From contig JANPJV010000025.1 of NCBI GenBank assembly GCA_031425695.1, positions 1 to 24,582 on the forward strand: a stretch of DNA of 24,582 nucleotides. Direction: 5' to 3'. The notes beneath the pieces are model-generated. The model made no database searches, was not told where the DNA came from, and saw nothing but the letters and a program-made list of their open reading frames with translations. The position numbers and the translations under genes were made by a program. This document shows positions 22,016 to 24,582 of this stretch, piece by piece. The stretch is from JANPJV01 sp031425695. Its GTDB lineage: Bacteria; Pseudomonadota; Gammaproteobacteria; Xanthomonadales; SZUA-5. How positions within the stretch are numbered: the first letter of the stretch is position 1; each line of letters opens with the position of its first letter.

Positions 22016-24442
22016 ATGAGCGTCAACCAGGAAAAGCCGGCTGGCGCGCCGACGCTGCGCAATTTCGGCGGCGCCAGGATCGGCATTCGACGCATCCTCG
22101 CGCCCGTGGGGTTTGCGCTGTTGCTGTCGTTGACGGCGCTGTTCATGTTCCAGACTTACGAGGCCTACGTCCACGAGTCAGTCGGTGCGAATGCCGAACG
22201 CATCACCACGCAGGCGCGCCAGACCATTGGCGGCTTTGTCTCCGAACGCCAGACCAAGCTCGCTGCCGCTCTGGTGAACCCCGAAGTCGAGGCGTATTTC
22301 AGAGGTGGCCGGACGGACGATGGGGCCGCCGCGCTGGCCGCCATCCGCGCCCGCATGCCGGAAGTGCAGGACGCCCGCTTCGTCGAGGCCAATGTGCTCG
22401 ACGCCATCGGCGAGGACATGGCCGGCTTCGGCTATGCCAACGCCGAGATGCTGCTGAGCGCTGCTCGCCTCGGTGCCCCGGCGCCGGCGCAGGTCCACGG
22501 CAGCCTTGGCAAGCGCGAACTGGTGCTGGTCAATCCGGTCACGGTGGATTCGGTGGTGGTCGGCTTCGTGCTCGCCAAGCTCGACTACGAGCCGCTGCAG
22601 CAGACCTTCCACGGCATTCCCAAGGGTGGTCTCGGCATCGCCCTGATGCAGGGCGAGGGCAACCATCCGAATGGTGTCCTCGAGGGCAGCATCGACCATG
22701 CGCGGCAATCGACTGCCGTGCCCGGCACGATGTTGCGGGTCGCCTATCTTTCGCCGGAACCGTTCATCGTGATCGGTCCGCGCGGCATGCTCGGCAACCT
22801 GATCACGGCGATTGCCTGCCTGCTCGGCTGCGTGCTGGTCACGCTCTGGCGGCGTCGGCCAGATCTCATCGAGCGCATCACCCATCGGCGTCCAGTGGTC
22901 GGCAAGGACGAGCCTACGGTGGCCGAGCGCGCGCTGGTCGAGAGCAGCGACCCCGCACCGGTGGGCGCCCAGCGCGAGCGCAATCGGCCCACCGCGAGCG
23001 TGTCACGCGAGGTGCGTCCGACCCCGGTAGCAGAAAAGGTGCCGCCCATGCTGCAAACCCCGCGCGCCGTCGCTGTCGATCGCAGCATCTTCCGCGCCTA
23101 CGACATTCGCGGCGTGGTCGGCAAGACGCTGTCGGCCGGCGTCGCTGCGCTGATTGGCCAGGCAGTCGGTTCCGAAGTTCGGGCGAAACGGCTGCAGACG
23201 GTCGTGGTCGCGCGCGATGGCCGGCTCAGCGGCCCCGAGCTCAGCGAAGGCCTGATCAAGGGCCTGCTCGCTGCCGGCTGCGATGTCATCGACATAGGTG
23301 CCGTGCCCACGCCGGTGCTCTATTTCGCGACCTACGAGCTCAACGCGGGTTCCGGCGTGATGGTGACCGGCAGCCACAATCCGCCGGAGTACAACGGCTT
23401 CAAGATCATGGTCGACGGCGACACCCTGGCCGAGCAGGAAATCCAGGCGCTGTACGGGCGCATCGTCGAGGAGAATTTCGAGCGCGGGCGCGGTGCGCTG
23501 ACGCAGATGGACCTCTCCGAGAGCTACATCGAGCGCATCTCCGGGGACATCCAGCTGGAAGCGCCGATCAAGGTGGTGCTCGACGCCGGCAACGGCATTG
23601 CCGGTGCCATCGCGCCGCGGTTGTTCGAGGCAATCGGCTGCGAGGTCATCCCGCTCTATTGCGAGGTCGACGGCACTTTCCCCAATCATCATCCGGACCC
23701 GAGCGACCCGCACAACCTCGAGGACCTCAAGGTTTCGGTCAAGCGCATGAAGGCCGACATCGGCCTGGCCTTCGACGGCGACGGCGACCGTCTCGGCGTG
23801 GTCACCCGCGAGGGCAAGATCATCAATCCGGATCGGGTGCTGATGCTGTTTGCGCGCGACGTCCTGATGCGCAATCCGGGCGCCTCGATCATCTACGACG
23901 TCAAGTGCACCAACCATCTGTCCGGGGTGATCCTCGGACACGGCGGTTCGCCGGTGATGTGGAAGACTGGCCACTCGCTGATCAAGAAGAAGATGAAGGA
24001 AACCCAGTCCGAGCTCGCCGGCGAGATGAGCGGACATTTCTTCTTCAAGGAGCGCTGGTACGGCTTCGACGACGGCCTCTATGCGGGTTGCCGGCTGCTC
24101 GAGATCCTCGCCGCCGAAGGCCGCGACGCCGACGAGGTCTTCAATGAGCTGCCGCAGGGCGTGAGCACCCACGAGCTCAAGATCCAGATGGAAGAGGGTG
24201 AGCACTATCGTTTCATGGAGAAATTCCGTGAGCGCTCCAAGTTCGAAGGGGCACGCCTCACGACCATCGACGGCGTGCGCGCGGACTGGTCCGACGGCTG
24301 GGGCCTGGTGCGCTGCTCGAACACCACCCCGTGCCTGGTGCTGCGCTTCGACGCCGACGATGGCGACGCGCTAGCGCGCATCCAGGGCGTGTTCCGCTCC
24401 CAGTTGCTGGCACTCGAACCGACAATGGTGATGCCGTTCTGA
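22016..24442 (+). CDS. algC: Phosphomannomutase/phosphoglucomutase with membrane-anchored N-terminal extension (AlgC type)
   Basis: An 808-residue protein. Residues ~357-808 are a complete alpha-D-phosphohexomutase: phosphoserine loop TGSHNPPEYNG with Ser453, metal loop DGDGDR (587-592), sugar-specificity loop GEMSGH (669-674) and phosphate-binding RCSNTTP (766-772). It interconverts mannose/glucose 6- and 1-phosphates, feeding GDP-mannose, UDP-glucose or dTDP-rhamnose for surface glycans. The first 350 residues add a TM helix (~29-47), a ~210-residue periplasmic-type domain, a second TM (~259-278, 'LITAIACLLGCVLVTLW') and a charged, Pro-rich linker. Similar long AlgC forms occur in pseudomonads and Lysobacterales; the extension's role is not established. 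It starts 43 nt after dut with only a weak AGGA. The next gene in related genomes is often argB, outside this window. Confidence 0.94.
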   Translation: MSVNQEKPAGAPTLRNFGGARIGIRRILAPVGFALLLSLTALFMFQTYEAYVHESVGANAERITTQARQTIGGFVSERQTKLAAALVNPEVEAYFRGGRTDDGAAALAAIRARMPEVQDARFVEANVLDAIGEDMAGFGYANAEMLLSAARLGAPAPAQVHGSLGKRELVLVNPVTVDSVVVGFVLAKLDYEPLQQTFHGIPKGGLGIALMQGEGNHPNGVLEGSIDHARQSTAVPGTMLRVAYLSPEPFIVIGPRGMLGNLITAIACLLGCVLVTLWRRRPDLIERITHRRPVVGKDEPTVAERALVESSDPAPVGAQRERNRPTASVSREVRPTPVAEKVPPMLQTPRAVAVDRSIFRAYDIRGVVGKTLSAGVAALIGQAVGSEVRAKRLQTVVVARDGRLSGPELSEGLIKGLLAAGCDVIDIGAVPTPVLYFATYELNAGSGVMVTGSHNPPEYNGFKIMVDGDTLAEQEIQALYGRIVEENFERGRGALTQMDLSESYIERISGDIQLEAPIKVVLDAGNGIAGAIAPRLFEAIGCEVIPLYCEVDGTFPNHHPDPSDPHNLEDLKVSVKRMKADIGLAFDGDGDRLGVVTREGKIINPDRVLMLFARDVLMRNPGASIIYDVKCTNHLSGVILGHGGSPVMWKTGHSLIKKKMKETQSELAGEMSGHFFFKERWYGFDDGLYAGCRLLEILAAEGRDADEVFNELPQGVSTHELKIQMEEGEHYRFMEKFRERSKFEGARLTTIDGVRADWSDGWGLVRCSNTTPCLVLRFDADDGDALARIQGVFRSQLLALEPTMVMPF

Positions 24443-24482
24443 GACACGGCGCTGGGGTTGCACGACCGGGTTTGGCTTGTTG

Positions 24483-24506
24483 CGTAGGTCATGTTGTGCG
24501 GGCCCG
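24483..24506. repeat. Single arm of the GTAGGTCATGTTG repeat family
   Basis: GCGTAGGTCATGTTGTGCGG matches the arm at 16651-16668 (CGTAGGTCATGTTGCGC). The preceding CCGGGTTTG also resembles the flank at 16641-16650. A second arm may lie beyond the window edge. The rest of 24443-24582 shows no gene or terminator. Confidence 0.65.
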
Positions 24507-24582
24507 GGGCGAAGTGTAGCGTTGTAAGACGGTAGTTGGTTGAAATATTACGCGGGGCGGGGCCAAATAACGAACAAAACCC

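Noticed and set aside
1..24582. CRISPR array, prophage, integrase/transposase or tRNA-linked insertion
   Set aside because: No regularly spaced direct repeats with unique spacers, no transposase/integrase motifs and no cloverleaf seen; repeats here are palindromic or microsatellite.

Overview
The window reads as a chromosomal segment of a high-GC gammaproteobacterium. The best single clue is the order radC / coaBC / dut / algC at the right end, an arrangement long known in Pseudomonas and Xanthomonas-type genomes. The dispersed GC-rich palindromes, the heptamer microsatellite and the secreted proteins fit the Lysobacterales (Xanthomonadales) best. That placement is inference; no rRNA or other taxonomic marker is present.

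Left part (1-4683): the 3' end of a small NTF2-like protein runs in from the edge. Next is a 529-residue exported surface-type protein with a strong Shine-Dalgarno, highly skewed codon use and a textbook intrinsic terminator. A gene-poor stretch of about 335 nt follows, holding several consecutive hairpins and an orphan signal-peptide-like reading frame. After it come an exported Ig-like protein (ended by a second textbook terminator) and a periplasmic parvulin-type prolyl isomerase.

Middle (4758-11394): a tightly packed glycan operon. An ABC-2 permease (Wzm type) and an ATPase with a C-terminal Wzt-type glycan-binding domain overlap by 4 nt. A GT2 glycosyltransferase, a SAM methyltransferase and a 602-residue protein follow, each overlapping the gene before it. 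The 602-residue protein looks like a PqqD/RRE-type winged helix fused to a GT-A-like glycosyltransferase. A rhamnosyltransferase-like GT2 follows after a palindromic repeat. Together these look like an ABC-transporter-dependent surface polysaccharide or O-antigen system: cytoplasmic assembly and methyl modification of a glycan, recognition by the Wzt C-terminal domain, and export.

Right-middle (11605-19284): a transmembrane Ser/Thr kinase with a TPR-type C-terminal half (+ strand) converges on a minus-strand group. Read in its own direction, that group is a TPR sensor histidine kinase, an HD-type phosphohydrolase and a GT-B-like glycosyltransferase.

Right end (19470-24442): radC (minus) carries an apparent single-base frameshift that removes its last ~37 residues. 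Divergent from it are coaBC, dut (4-nt overlap) and an algC-type phosphomannomutase/phosphoglucomutase with a two-TM N-terminal extension. These supply coenzyme A, dUMP and activated hexose phosphates; the last could feed the glycan operon.

The window is peppered with palindromic intergenic repeats of at least four kinds. Two of them appear to have become coding and form the C-terminal tails of a glycosyltransferase and of the histidine kinase. I see no tRNA, rRNA, CRISPR array, transposase or integrase.
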